From UMGS1312 sp964631595 (lineage in GTDB: Bacteria > Bacillota > Clostridia > Oscillospirales > CAG-272): DNA of 8,555 bases. Shown here piece after piece: positions 1-6,981 of this stretch. Each line of letters begins with the position of its first letter. Positions within the stretch are counted from its first letter, which is position 1. The notes beneath the pieces are model-generated. The model had not been told where the DNA came from. It did no database searches and saw only the letters and a list, made by a program, of their open reading frames with translations. Where the stretch lies: assembly GCA_964631595.1 (NCBI GenBank), contig CAZVXL010000041.1, positions 1 through 8,555 on the forward strand, given 5' to 3'. Made by a program: the position numbers and the translations under genes.

Positions 1-68
1 CGCGAAGCGCAACCGCTCTATGTAGAAAGCAAAACAATACCCTTAAATAAAACTTTGTCAGCTTGCCT

Positions 69-83
69 GCCGGTGCTACCGGC
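69..83 (-). terminator. Weak hairpin downstream of tex
   Basis: A 6-bp perfect inverted repeat (GCCGGT / ACCGGC, loop of 3) lies 15 bases beyond the tex stop codon. Read on the minus strand it is followed by a T-rich stretch only about 12 bases later (near 57-46), not immediately, so it is a poor intrinsic terminator. It may be the operon end or just a local hairpin. Nothing else is recognisable in bases 1-98. Confidence 0.25.
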
Positions 84-98
84 TCGACCCGACCGATC

Positions 99-2246
99 TT
101 ATTTCATCGTAAGCGCAATGCGCTTCCTTTTCAAATCCACGTCCTTCACCGTGACCGTAACGGTGTCCCCCACAGCCAATACCTCCGAGGGGTGCTTTAT
201 AAACCTGTCCGATATCTCCGAAATGTGGACAAGCCCGTCCTGATGTACCCCGATGTCCACAAATGCTCCGAAGTCTATCACATTCCGTACCGTGCCCGTG
301 AGCTTCATGCCCACCTCAAGCTCCTCAATGCTTATCGCCCTCTCCTTCAATACCGGCGGGGGCAGAGAATCTCGGGTGTCACGCCCCGGCTTCTCCAGCT
401 CGTCAATTATGTCGGAGAGCGTCGGAACACCGATGCCGAGCTTTTCCGCAACAGTCTCAAGCCCGACCTTCTCGGCGGCGGCACGTAATCCCGCACAGCC
501 CTTCCTTGTGGCAGCCTCCTCCGTAAAGCCGAAGCTTTTCAGCAGCTCCGCCGCCGCATCGACCGATTCCGGATGCACGCCCGTGTTGTCGAAAAGTATC
601 GGACTCTCGGGCACGCGAAGAAAGCCCGCGCAAAGCTTGTACACCTTGTCTCCGATCCGCGGCACCTTCTTTACGTCAGCCCGCCTCTTGAACTCGCCGT
701 TCTCCTCGCGGTATTTCACAATGTTCTTCGCCGCAGTGAGACTTATTCCCGAAATATATGACAGCAGTGAATACGATGCTGTGTTCAGATCCGCGCCGAC
801 CGCATTAACACACGATTCCACAACTCCCGAAAGCGCCTCGTCAAGACGCGCCTCCTTCATGTCGTGCTGATACTGCCCCACTCCGATCGAGCGCGGCTCT
901 ATCTTGACCAGCTCCGCAAGCGGATCCTGAAGCCTGCGTGCAATGGATACCGCGGAGCGCTCCGTTACGTCGAAATCCGGAAATTCCTCGGCTCCCGCCG
1001 CCGACGCGGAATACACCGAGGCTCCCGCCTCCGATACGATAATGTATTTCACTCCGCCGCCGATGCGACTCAGCGCATCAGCCACAAAGCGCTCGCTCTC
1101 TCCCGAGGCAGTGCCGTTTCCTATCGCTATTACGTCCACTCCGTAGGTCTTGCACAGCCGTGAGAGCACCGCCTCGCTCTCCCTCGTCTTTTCGTGCGGC
1201 TTCGTCGGGTAGATCACGGCAGTGTCAAGCACCTTTCCCGTCGGATCGACCACCGCCAGCTTGCAGCCGGTGCGGTATCCGGGGTCATACCCGAGCACCG
1301 TCTTTCCCTTGAGCGGCGACTGCATCAGCAAATGCCGCAAATTTTCCGAAAACAGCGCTATCGCCGCCTCGCTCGCCCTGTCCGTCAGCTCATTTCTGAT
1401 CTCGCGCTCTATCGACGGCGCAATAAGCCTGTCGTAGCTGTCGCACATCGCCTTCAGCACATACCTCGCCGCAGGGCTTCCGTGATTCACGATCACGCGG
1501 CTCATCATGCTGTTCAGTATGATGTCCGAATCGACAGAGATGCCCACCCTCAGCACATTCTCGCGCTCGCCTCTGTTGATCGCAAGCATCCTGTGCGACG
1601 GGATATCGCGGATCGGTTCCCTGTGCTCGTAATACAGCGTGTACGTGCCCTCGGGATCGTCCTCCGGTGAGCCCGTCGCCTCAAGCATGCCCCACCTCTC
1701 GGTGAGCTCGCGCACGCTTCCTCTTATCTCAGCCGTATCCGAGATCTCCTCCGCAATGATGTCAAGCGCGCCCGCAAGCGCCGCCGTTGCATCGGGCACC
1801 TCATCACAAACAAAGCCCTCTGCCGCCACCTCAAGTGTCGGCTCGTAGCTGTCTCTCTGCTCAAGCAACAGAGCTGCAAGAGGCTCAAGCCCGCGCTCCC
1901 TTGCGACCGATGCGCGCGTCTTGCGCTTCGGTCTGTACGGGCGGTATATGTCCTCCAGCGCCGTGAGAGTCTGCGCCGCGGCAAGTGCTGCCTCCACCTC
2001 GGGTGTCAGCTTGTCCTGTGCAAGAATGAGCGCGGTGATCTCGGCGCGTCGCGCCTCCATGCCGCGCAGATAGTCAAGTCTTTCCGTAAGACGGCGGAGC
2101 AGTCCGTCGTCCATGCCGCCCGTTACCTCCTTGCGGTATCTTGCGATAAAGGGGACAGTCGCCCCCTCGTCAAGCAGTGCCACCGTCTTTTCCAGCCTCT
2201 CCTCCGATACGGAGAGCTCCTCGCTGAGTGCTTTGATAATATCCAT
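99..2246 (-). CDS. tex: RNA-binding transcription accessory protein Tex (S1 domain)
   Basis: This encodes 715 residues, close to the usual length of Tex, a nucleic-acid-binding protein linked to transcription and RNA metabolism in the cytoplasm; its exact biochemical role is unsettled. The N-terminal Tex region (1-310) holds the family signature YRPYRPKRKTRA near 101-112. A YqgF/RNase H-like domain follows (about 313-440, with LGYDPGYRTG at 318-327 and VSEAGASVYSAS at 404-415). Next come GVGQYQHDM (455-463), helix-hairpin-helix segments (about 487-545), and a C-terminal S1 domain (643-714, with DFGAFVDIG and DGLVHISE). The start is the ATG at 2246 because GGAGG lies 7 bases upstream. A longer open frame extends to 2357, but its extra codons overlap the upstream gene and match nothing in the family. 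It sits 16 bases after rsuA and is surely cotranscribed with it. Confidence 0.96.
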   Translation of the reverse strand: MDIIKALSEELSVSEERLEKTVALLDEGATVPFIARYRKEVTGGMDDGLLRRLTERLDYLRGMEARRAEITALILAQDKLTPEVEAALAAAQTLTALEDIYRPYRPKRKTRASVARERGLEPLAALLLEQRDSYEPTLEVAAEGFVCDEVPDATAALAGALDIIAEEISDTAEIRGSVRELTERWGMLEATGSPEDDPEGTYTLYYEHREPIRDIPSHRMLAINRGERENVLRVGISVDSDIILNSMMSRVIVNHGSPAARYVLKAMCDSYDRLIAPSIEREIRNELTDRASEAAIALFSENLRHLLMQSPLKGKTVLGYDPGYRTGCKLAVVDPTGKVLDTAVIYPTKPHEKTRESEAVLSRLCKTYGVDVIAIGNGTASGESERFVADALSRIGGGVKYIIVSEAGASVYSASAAGAEEFPDFDVTERSAVSIARRLQDPLAELVKIEPRSIGVGQYQHDMKEARLDEALSGVVESCVNAVGADLNTASYSLLSYISGISLTAAKNIVKYREENGEFKRRADVKKVPRIGDKVYKLCAGFLRVPESPILFDNTGVHPESVDAAAELLKSFGFTEEAATRKGCAGLRAAAEKVGLETVAEKLGIGVPTLSDIIDELEKPGRDTRDSLPPPVLKERAISIEELEVGMKLTGTVRNVIDFGAFVDIGVHQDGLVHISEISDRFIKHPSEVLAVGDTVTVTVKDVDLKRKRIALTMK

Positions 2247-2262
2247 TACTTTTCCTCCGAAT

Positions 2263-2976
2263 TCAGCGTACCGTATTTGCCGCCGCCGCAAGAGCGGCCA
2301 CCTCCGCCGAGGTGAGTTTTCGCCACTCACCGGCTGACAGAGTCGGATCCTCCTCAAGAGGGCCGAAGCGTATCCGCCTGAGAGTCACTACCTCACAGCC
2401 CACGGCGTGAAACATTCGCTTTACCTGATGAAATTTGCCCTCGGTCAGCGTTATCTCCCCCGATCTCCTGTCGGAGCAAAGCTCCGCCCGAGCCGGAGCG
2501 CATTTCTCCTCGCCCACAAATATCCCCGCCATGAACCTCTCCTCGGTATCCGACGGCGCCTCCGCATCAAGCGTAAATCGGTAGACCTTGGACACGTGGT
2601 GCTTCGGGGACAAAAGCATATGCGCCATCTCTCCGTCATCGGTAATAAGGAGCACACCGGTCGTGTCACGGTCAAGCCTACCGCAGGGGAACAGTCCCTT
2701 CCTTGAATATTCCGGAGGGAGAAGTCGCATCACAGTGTTGTCCCCACCCTCGGTGGAGGATATAAAGCCCTCGGGCTTTTCGAGAAGAATGTAGGTGAAT
2801 CGCTCAAACCGTATCACCAACCCGTCAAGAGTCACCTCCGCAAGCTCGGGATCTATATGCCGCGCGGGATCTCTGACCTCGGCGCCGTCAACGAGGGCTC
2901 TGCCGTGTCTTATCGCAGCCGCCGCCTCCTTGCGGGACAGCCGCCCCGTGTCGGACAAAAATTTATCAAGTCTCAT
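2263..2976 (-). CDS. rsuA: 16S rRNA pseudouridine synthase, RsuA family
   Basis: This 237-residue cytoplasmic enzyme should convert a uridine of 16S rRNA to pseudouridine; RsuA of E. coli modifies U516. Residues 1-50 form an S4 RNA-binding domain (starts MRLDKFLSDTGRLSRKEA). The catalytic domain carries the invariant motif GRLDRDTTG at 99-107, with the nucleophilic aspartate at 102, the same number as in E. coli RsuA. The conserved SPKHHVSKVYR (123-133) and EGKFHQVKRMFHAVG (179-193) follow. These match RsuA better than RluB, RluE or RluF, but that assignment is by eye. The start is the ATG at 2976, five bases after a GGGGGG run; an in-frame GTG two codons earlier is possible but would lose that spacing. 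It is the first gene of the operon with tex. Rare or species-specific rRNA targets cannot be excluded. Confidence 0.93.
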   Translation of the reverse strand: MRLDKFLSDTGRLSRKEAAAAIRHGRALVDGAEVRDPARHIDPELAEVTLDGLVIRFERFTYILLEKPEGFISSTEGGDNTVMRLLPPEYSRKGLFPCGRLDRDTTGVLLITDDGEMAHMLLSPKHHVSKVYRFTLDAEAPSDTEERFMAGIFVGEEKCAPARAELCSDRRSGEITLTEGKFHQVKRMFHAVGCEVVTLRRIRFGPLEEDPTLSAGEWRKLTSAEVAALAAAANTVR

Positions 2977-3004
2977 AGGCACCCCCCGTTGCTCTTATTA
3001 ATGT

Positions 3005-3033
3005 ATTTTACCACATCCGAGGAGAATTGTAAA
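3005..3033 (-). promoter_or_regulatory. Promoter of the rsuA-tex operon
   Basis: On the minus strand a -35 box TTTACA (3028-3033) and a -10 box TAAAAT (3005-3010) are separated by exactly 17 bases. The start codon of rsuA follows about 30 bases downstream. A 9-bp direct repeat, GAGAATTGT on the plus strand (3022-3030 and 3035-3043), overlaps the -35 box; its meaning is unknown. Confidence 0.75.
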
Positions 3034-3108
3034 CGAGAATTGTGACGAAAAGTCGTGAACGCCGCCGCAAAACGAATAAATTTTTTTGCACTGAATTGTA
3101 AAAAGGGA

Positions 3109-3137
3109 TTGACAAAGGCAAAAGTTTCTGCTATAAT
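3109..3137 (+). promoter_or_regulatory. Consensus promoter of tRNA-Gln
   Basis: TTGACA (3109-3114) and TATAAT (3132-3137) are both perfect sigma-A hexamers with an optimal 17-base spacer. The tRNA begins 18 bases after the -10 box, so the 5' leader trimmed by RNase P would be about 11 bases. Confidence 0.92.
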
Positions 3138-3155
3138 TACAGATGCTTTAAGCAG

Positions 3156-3229
3156 TGGGGAATTGTGTAACGGCAGCACGACAGACTCTGACTCTGTTTG
3201 TTGGGGTTCGAATCCCTATTCCCCAGCCA
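3156..3229 (+). tRNA. tRNA-Gln (anticodon CUG)
   Basis: A complete 74-base cloverleaf is visible. The acceptor strands TGGGGAA (3156-3162) and TTCCCCA (3219-3225) pair fully, followed by discriminator G and an encoded CCA (3227-3229). The anticodon stem is ACAGA/TCTGT around the loop CTCTGAC (3186-3192), giving anticodon CTG (3188-3190), which reads the glutamine codon CAG. The T-arm is TGGGG-TTCGAAT-CCCTA. It is transcribed alone from its own consensus promoter, divergent from rsuA-tex. The 3' end merges directly into a repetitive patch: the last four bases GCCA are the first bases of a 12-bp inverted repeat. Confidence 0.96.
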
Positions 3230-3340
3230 AAATCGACAGGTTTCGACAGAAGCCTGTCGGTTTCACTTTTACCCCTTCACTTTTCACTATTCTCTGAGAA
3301 GTCGATTTTGGCAAGTAATAAGTAATAGTGAATAGTGAAG
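3226..3340. repeat. Interleaved inverted repeats with heptad tandem arrays
   Basis: Arm A (3226-3237, GCCAAAATCGAC) is perfectly complementary to A' (3301-3312). Arm B (3275-3291, CTTCACTTTTCACTATT) is complementary to B' (3324-3340) with one mismatch. The order A-B-A'-B' is interleaved rather than nested. The right side is built of 7-base units: two AGTAATA copies then GTGAATA and GTGAAGA (3314-3341). The left arm contains the complementary units TTCACTT and TTCACTA (3276-3289). Short arrays of this TTCACTATT type are, to my recollection, common intergenic repeats in Oscillospiraceae, but I could not check this. Confidence 0.6.
3234..3270 (+). terminator. Hairpin terminator after tRNA-Gln
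   Basis: Beginning five bases after the tRNA CCA, an 11-bp stem with one G-U pair (3234-3244 with 3249-3259, loop GACA) is followed by a broken T-rich tail, GTTTCACTTTT. The long stem supports a terminator, but the tail is interrupted, so readthrough to the stronger terminator at 3395-3427 is plausible. Confidence 0.55.
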
Positions 3341-3394
3341 AAGTTTCCGCCTTGCTCCGCAAAGCATTGATCATAAATATACTCCATGCAATGG

Positions 3395-3427
3395 AAAAAG
3401 ACCCGATGCCGTGCATCGGGTCTTTTT
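3395..3427. terminator. Bidirectional terminator between tRNA-Gln and the acyltransferase gene
   Basis: A perfect 10-bp stem GACCCGATGC / GCATCGGGTC (3400-3409 and 3413-3422, loop of 3) is flanked by five A on the left and five T on the right, so it can terminate transcription on either strand. It lies 27 bases past the stop codon of the minus-strand acyltransferase gene and also closes the tRNA-Gln side. Confidence 0.88.
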
Positions 3428-3454
3428 ATCTGAGCTTGCCGCGCGGTGCGGGCG

Positions 3455-4588
3455 TTACTCCGCCGAGCTGCGCTTATCGCGGCGCGCCGCGCCGATAAAC
3501 CTTGCCGCACGCCGATAGGTGTAGACCCAGTTGCAGGTCTCGCAAGCCGTGCGGTACGTCATTCCCGTCGCGATATAGCAGAGCGGTCTGACCGTCGCGG
3601 CGGTCTTCATTGCGACGAAGCAGATCACAAAATTGAGCAGTGTGACCCACACCGTATCCCAAAACGTGACGATCGGTATCCTGCGCGACATCATCGAAAG
3701 CAGAATGTTGTGCATGAGGTAGATCGAAAGAGACAGCGGTATTATCGGCACGGCACGCAGAAGCCTTGAGCCTCGGTTGAAGCTCTGCTTGAATATCAAA
3801 AAGATGCACGCCGCAAGAATGATCTCGAAGCCGGAATACTGAGACTGGAAGGTCTGATTGAAGCTACCGTCGGCGGCGGTGAGCAGATATGTTCCGACGA
3901 CTATCACCGCAAGCACTGCGGCGGCAGTGGGTACAAGCACCTTATTCGGGATCCTTTGCCGAAGCCTTCCCAAATAGTAGCCGAGGACAAAGGTCGCAAG
4001 GGTGCTGTTCCATACGGTGAGCTTATTGAGTATATCCACGTTCAAATAGGGGAGCAGGAAATCGGGGAGGAATATCTCAAGTATTGTCCGCAGTGAGATT
4101 AGACCTATCAGCGACAGAACGAAAATGTGCCCCTTTCTGTCAAGTGAGTGGAGCGCCCCGTACACAAACGGAGATATTACGTAGAGCGCGATAAGGGTGT
4201 ACATATACCACAGATGTGTCCAAGCGGGCTCCGCCAGCGCGGAGAGAAGCCCGTCGTATAGCCCTCTCAGCGAAAAGCTGTCATTGACCGACAGCCGCCA
4301 TATGACCGCGACGACAGTCCACCCCGCCAGCGGGATCACAAGGCGCGGAAGCCGCTTTTTGAGGAGAAAGGAGATATCGGCGGTCTTCTCACTGCTCAGG
4401 ATGAGATATCCCGACATCATGATAAAAAGCGGGACGGCGGTGAAGGCGAAGGAGGTAATTATGTTCATGGCGTGCCAGCCGAGACCGAGCTCTCCGCGCA
4501 GAGGCCCCGAGGCAACGTGCATATAAATAACTCCGAGGGCGGAGATTAGCCTCAGATAATCGAAATAATAAACGTGATCTTTTTGCAT
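3455..4588 (-). CDS. Membrane acyltransferase 3 family protein (O-acetyltransferase-like)
   Basis: This 377-residue integral membrane protein belongs to the acyltransferase 3 family, whose members usually transfer acetyl or other acyl groups onto cell-wall or surface polysaccharides. The family pattern is present in order: FDYLRLISALGVIYMHVASG (9-28, with the conserved His 24), FIMMSGYLI (55-63), basic loop KKRLPRL (77-83), HLWYMYTLIALYVISP (125-140), and LSLSIYLMHNILL (285-297). Around ten hydrophobic segments are visible. The substrate cannot be told. The C-terminal tail after about 335 is arginine-rich and probably cytoplasmic. The ATG at 4588 is preceded by AGGAG at five bases. It is a single-gene unit with its own consensus promoter and a downstream terminator. 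No glycan biosynthesis genes lie next to it. Confidence 0.9.
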   Translation of the reverse strand: MQKDHVYYFDYLRLISALGVIYMHVASGPLRGELGLGWHAMNIITSFAFTAVPLFIMMSGYLILSSEKTADISFLLKKRLPRLVIPLAGWTVVAVIWRLSVNDSFSLRGLYDGLLSALAEPAWTHLWYMYTLIALYVISPFVYGALHSLDRKGHIFVLSLIGLISLRTILEIFLPDFLLPYLNVDILNKLTVWNSTLATFVLGYYLGRLRQRIPNKVLVPTAAAVLAVIVVGTYLLTAADGSFNQTFQSQYSGFEIILAACIFLIFKQSFNRGSRLLRAVPIIPLSLSIYLMHNILLSMMSRRIPIVTFWDTVWVTLLNFVICFVAMKTAATVRPLCYIATGMTYRTACETCNWVYTYRRAARFIGAARRDKRSSAE

Positions 4589-4620
4589 AAGCGCTCCTGC
4601 AACAGCTTTTTCTTGCTTTA

Positions 4621-4649
4621 ATTATACCTTTCGGCGGTAAGTATGTCAA
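4621..4649 (-). promoter_or_regulatory. Consensus promoter of the acyltransferase gene
   Basis: On the minus strand TTGACA (4644-4649) and TATAAT (4621-4626) are both perfect and 17 bases apart. The start codon follows 32 bases after the -10 box. Such a perfect promoter suggests strong, probably constitutive expression unless a regulator intervenes; no operator is evident. Confidence 0.9.
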
Positions 4650-4867
4650 TATTTTTTGCGTATCGCAAGCATGGTTGGCAGGTGGGGCGCACGGCGGGCA
4701 CACGGCGGGCGCAGGAGCGGAAACAGCGAAGGGGTGCAGGAGCAACACGGGAGACGGGGAGCCCCGCAAGCCCGCGCAGTATCGCTCGGCGGAGCGGTTG
4801 GCGTGGAGCGATTGGCAGTGGCGTCCCCCAAATCCGCTCGGCAGGCAGGGCAGCGCGAACAAAACGC
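4650..4867. other. GC-rich intergenic stretch with short tandem repeats, no gene called
   Basis: This interval between the acyltransferase promoter and the terminator of the secreted-protein gene is much richer in G and C than the neighbouring AT-rich promoter. It holds ACGGCGGGC twice (4691-4699, 4702-4710), a 12-base unit twice with one mismatch (GGAGCGGTTGGC at 4791-4802, GGAGCGATTGGC at 4805-4816), CGCTCGGC twice (4783-4790, 4835-4842), and a CGGGG/CCCCG inverted repeat near 4755-4766. Open frames cross it on both strands because stops are rare in GC-rich DNA. None has a ribosome binding site or a recognisable product. It could be a repeat remnant or a decayed sequence. Confidence 0.5.
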
Positions 4868-4899
4868 GGGCACGGCGAACGCCTTCGTTCACCGTGCCC
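4868..4899 (-). terminator. Terminator of the dockerin-protein gene
   Basis: A 14-bp inverted repeat (4868-4881 with 4886-4899, loop of 4) lies 25 bases beyond the stop codon. Read on the minus strand every position pairs, with one G-U wobble; on the plus strand that position is a C-A mismatch, which favours minus-strand function. The T-rich tail GCGTTTTGTT is imperfect. Confidence 0.75.
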
Positions 4900-4923
4900 G
4901 TCCTTTTATTAAATATTTGCCGC

Positions 4924-6708
4924 TCAGCCGAGCTCAACGTCCCAGCCGGCAAGGAATTTCAGCAGCAGGACTACGTCGCTGAGATTCACCGAGCCATCGC
5001 CGTTTACATCGCACACCTTGACACTGCAGTCGATCTCCCAGTCCGTTATGTATTTCATCAGCATGACCGCATCGGACAAATTGACAAGCCCGTCGCCGTC
5101 AACGTCTCCCGCGATCTGCTCATCAACACGGAACTCGACCGCCTCGCTGTCGGTGCTTCCCATATCGTTCCGCGCCCGCAGAATTGCCTTATAGAATCCG
5201 TACTCCTCAAAGCTGATCTCATATTCTGCACCGACGTTTTCATACTTGAGCGTTTCCCCGCTCGGGCAGTATATCAAAAGATCGTTATACGCACCGTCCG
5301 AGCTGCACTGAAAGAGCACCTTTTCTCCGGCTCTGTATGAGTGCTTGCTCACGGCAAGATAGGCGGCGGAGGGCTTGCCTATGTAAAAGATCACCGCAGA
5401 GCTATATATCCTTCCCTCATCATTCCATGACTCAAGCACCGCTCTGTAGAGCCCGACCTTGCTCTCCTTAAACTCAACATTTCCTCCGGCGTTTCCGAAT
5501 ACCTCAACAACATCTCCGTCGACGTCATACACCCACAAATCGTGGTATATCCCGTCCGACCGGCAGGTGAAGGTGACCGCCTCGCCCGCGGCGTACGATG
5601 TAGCATCAGTGGTGAGAGTGCACATCTCCGTCTTCGTGCATCTTTCAAGGCGCCACCTCTGCGCGTCGCTGTCCTCATAGCTCTGCATCCGGATTACGGC
5701 GCCGTTTTTCGCCTCGCCGTCTTGCAGAGAGAGATAATATCCGTTCAGAGATTTTATGCGGACATATCCGCCTCCCGCGTCCTCGAACAGCCACTTCTCC
5801 GCATCATGATCATCTCTGCCGCAAAGCAAGACCTCGGTGCCACTCTCCTCGGGGCGCGAAATACCGAGCCACAGCGCCGAGCACGTGGACTGCACCGTAT
5901 AGTAATCGCCGCATAAAGCTATTCGGAATTTTTGAAGCTGTTCGCCGGCGATATGCTCATTCAGCCGTACACCGCTTCCGACCTCCGCCGCCTCGTCCCC
6001 GATGCCGATAGCGCAAGCGCTATCGCACGCCGAACGTATTACGTACACGCCGGCGGAGACGTCAATATCGTAAACCGAGGGTATCGGCCAAACATCTCCC
6101 GATTCATACGTCCACGAGTAGCTGCCGGATTCGGTTATCACCGTATCCTCATACAGGTAAAATACATCGGAGGGACAGCACACGCGCAGCCTATCGCGGA
6201 CGTATTCCCATATGCTCTGCGTGCTGTCGCTGAATCTTCCCTTGCACACCTCAAGATGTATATGCTCCTCGGAGTGCTCGGCGTAATTACCCGCCCGATA
6301 TATGACCTCTCCCCGAGAATACTCACGTCCGATATACTGATCTCCGATATCGTTGCCGTGTGCAAGCATAAAGGTCACGTAGGAGACGGTTCCGTCGGGA
6401 CATTCCACCGGAGAAAGGCTCTCGAAGGCAACTGTATGCTCGCCCCAAGAATACTCCTCCGGCGCGATATAAACGACCTTGCAGTCAAACGGGGCATATG
6501 CATCATCCTCGCCACCGGTGGGGCCGACGAAATCGAAGGCTCGCTTATACTTATAGGTCGATTCATAGGTATGCGCGGAGCGGTTCGCGATGCAGTTCAG
6601 ATTTCTGAATATAAACATTGATTTTTGAGTATCCGAAGCACTCGCGCCGATCGGCACCGCGCAGATCAGCATGATAAGCGCAAGAAGCAATGAAAACGAT
6701 CTTTTCAT
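4924..6708 (-). CDS. Secreted dockerin protein with degenerate M23-like and ricin-type lectin domains
   Basis: This encodes 594 residues. A signal peptide (1-24, basic start, hydrophobic core, GASA before the likely cut) sends it outside. Residues 42-157 resemble a LytM/M23 peptidase: AFDFVG with Asp 59, LAHG with His 117, and HIHLEV with His 149 and 151. The usual first zinc ligand of the HxxxD motif appears to be Lys 55, so activity is doubtful. Residues 217-357 form a ricin-type beta-trefoil with three QxW-like motifs (QKF 259, EKW 304, QRW 350), suggesting carbohydrate binding. Two tandem 80-residue modules follow (363-445, 449-528), sharing SYxAGExVxFxCxSDGxY. The end (533-591) is a type I dockerin with two calcium loops (DVDGDGLVNLSD, DVNGDGSVNLSD). 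The start is the ATG at 6708, seven bases after GGAGG. The longer open frame to 6879 runs through the promoter. It is a single-gene unit; no scaffoldin is in the window. Confidence 0.88.
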   Translation of the reverse strand: MKRSFSLLLALIMLICAVPIGASASDTQKSMFIFRNLNCIANRSAHTYESTYKYKRAFDFVGPTGGEDDAYAPFDCKVVYIAPEEYSWGEHTVAFESLSPVECPDGTVSYVTFMLAHGNDIGDQYIGREYSRGEVIYRAGNYAEHSEEHIHLEVCKGRFSDSTQSIWEYVRDRLRVCCPSDVFYLYEDTVITESGSYSWTYESGDVWPIPSVYDIDVSAGVYVIRSACDSACAIGIGDEAAEVGSGVRLNEHIAGEQLQKFRIALCGDYYTVQSTCSALWLGISRPEESGTEVLLCGRDDHDAEKWLFEDAGGGYVRIKSLNGYYLSLQDGEAKNGAVIRMQSYEDSDAQRWRLERCTKTEMCTLTTDATSYAAGEAVTFTCRSDGIYHDLWVYDVDGDVVEVFGNAGGNVEFKESKVGLYRAVLESWNDEGRIYSSAVIFYIGKPSAAYLAVSKHSYRAGEKVLFQCSSDGAYNDLLIYCPSGETLKYENVGAEYEISFEEYGFYKAILRARNDMGSTDSEAVEFRVDEQIAGDVDGDGLVNLSDAVMLMKYITDWEIDCSVKVCDVNGDGSVNLSDVVLLLKFLAGWDVELG

Positions 6709-6730
6709 TACAAATCCTCCCGTAAAGCAA

Positions 6731-6762
6731 TAAAATAAAAACGCACCCGTCAAGGCAGGCGC
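6731..6762 (-). terminator. Terminator-like hairpin in the leader of the dockerin-protein gene
   Basis: Within the untranslated leader, on the minus strand, GCGCCTG (6756-6762) pairs with CGGGTGC (6743-6749) with two wobbles and a 6-base loop, followed directly by GTTTTTATTTTATT. It lies between the promoter and the ribosome binding site, so it could act as an attenuator. An upstream GGCGC (6784-6788) could compete for the same GCGCC. Confidence 0.45.
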
Positions 6763-6802
6763 CGAAACGTGCCGCTTATATGTGCGCCGCCCCGCCGATT
6801 TC

Positions 6803-6831
6803 AGTATATCACCGAAGTACGCGATTGTCAA
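6803..6831 (-). promoter_or_regulatory. Promoter of the dockerin-protein gene
   Basis: On the minus strand TTGACA (6826-6831) and TATACT (6803-6808) are separated by 17 bases. The -10 box ends about 95 bases from the ATG at 6708, giving an untranslated leader of roughly 85-90 bases that contains the terminator-like hairpin. Confidence 0.85.
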
Positions 6832-6844
6832 TAATTTACCAATC

Positions 6845-6868
6845 AAAAATCTCCCCGAGGCGGGGGAG
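6845..6868 (-). terminator. Second short terminator upstream of the dockerin-protein promoter
   Basis: On the minus strand CTCCCC (6863-6868) and GGGGAG (6851-6856) form a 6-bp GC-rich stem with a 6-base loop, followed by ATTTTTGATT. With the terminator at 6926-6963 it forms a tandem pair insulating the dockerin gene from the zinc-ribbon gene upstream. Confidence 0.5.
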
Positions 6869-6925
6869 GGGAGGTACATGGGCGGAGATCCGAATTACCG
6901 AGCGCGGTATCGGCCATTTTTGCTC

Positions 6926-6963
6926 AATTAAAAAGAGCACCCGTGCAATTTCGAGTGCTCTTT
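6926..6963 (-). terminator. Terminator of the zinc-ribbon membrane protein gene
   Basis: Read on the minus strand, a 12-bp stem with one G-U pair (6952-6963 with 6932-6943, loop of 8) runs into a TTTTT tract. It lies 19 bases after the stop codon. The A-rich left side of the stem gives some terminator character on the plus strand too. Confidence 0.85.
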
Positions 6964-6981
6964 ACGGTACCGGGAAACAGG

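Noticed and set aside
63..1848. Several plus-strand open frames of 60-205 codons across the tex region
   Set aside because: They lie antisense to a clearly conserved Tex coding frame, lack ribosome binding sites and show the low-complexity composition of GC-rich shadow frames.
2247..2357. N-terminal extension of tex to an upstream ATG
   Set aside because: It overlaps rsuA, is arginine-rich and unlike Tex, while the ATG at 2246 has a proper RBS and the conserved N-terminus.
4389..4952. A 187-codon minus-strand open frame between the acyltransferase and dockerin genes
   Set aside because: It overlaps both neighbouring genes, the consensus promoter and a terminator, and is open mainly because the DNA is GC-rich.
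6709..6879. N-terminal extension of the dockerin protein
   Set aside because: The extra 57 codons cover the promoter and leader hairpin; the ATG at 6708 has an RBS and begins a textbook signal peptide.
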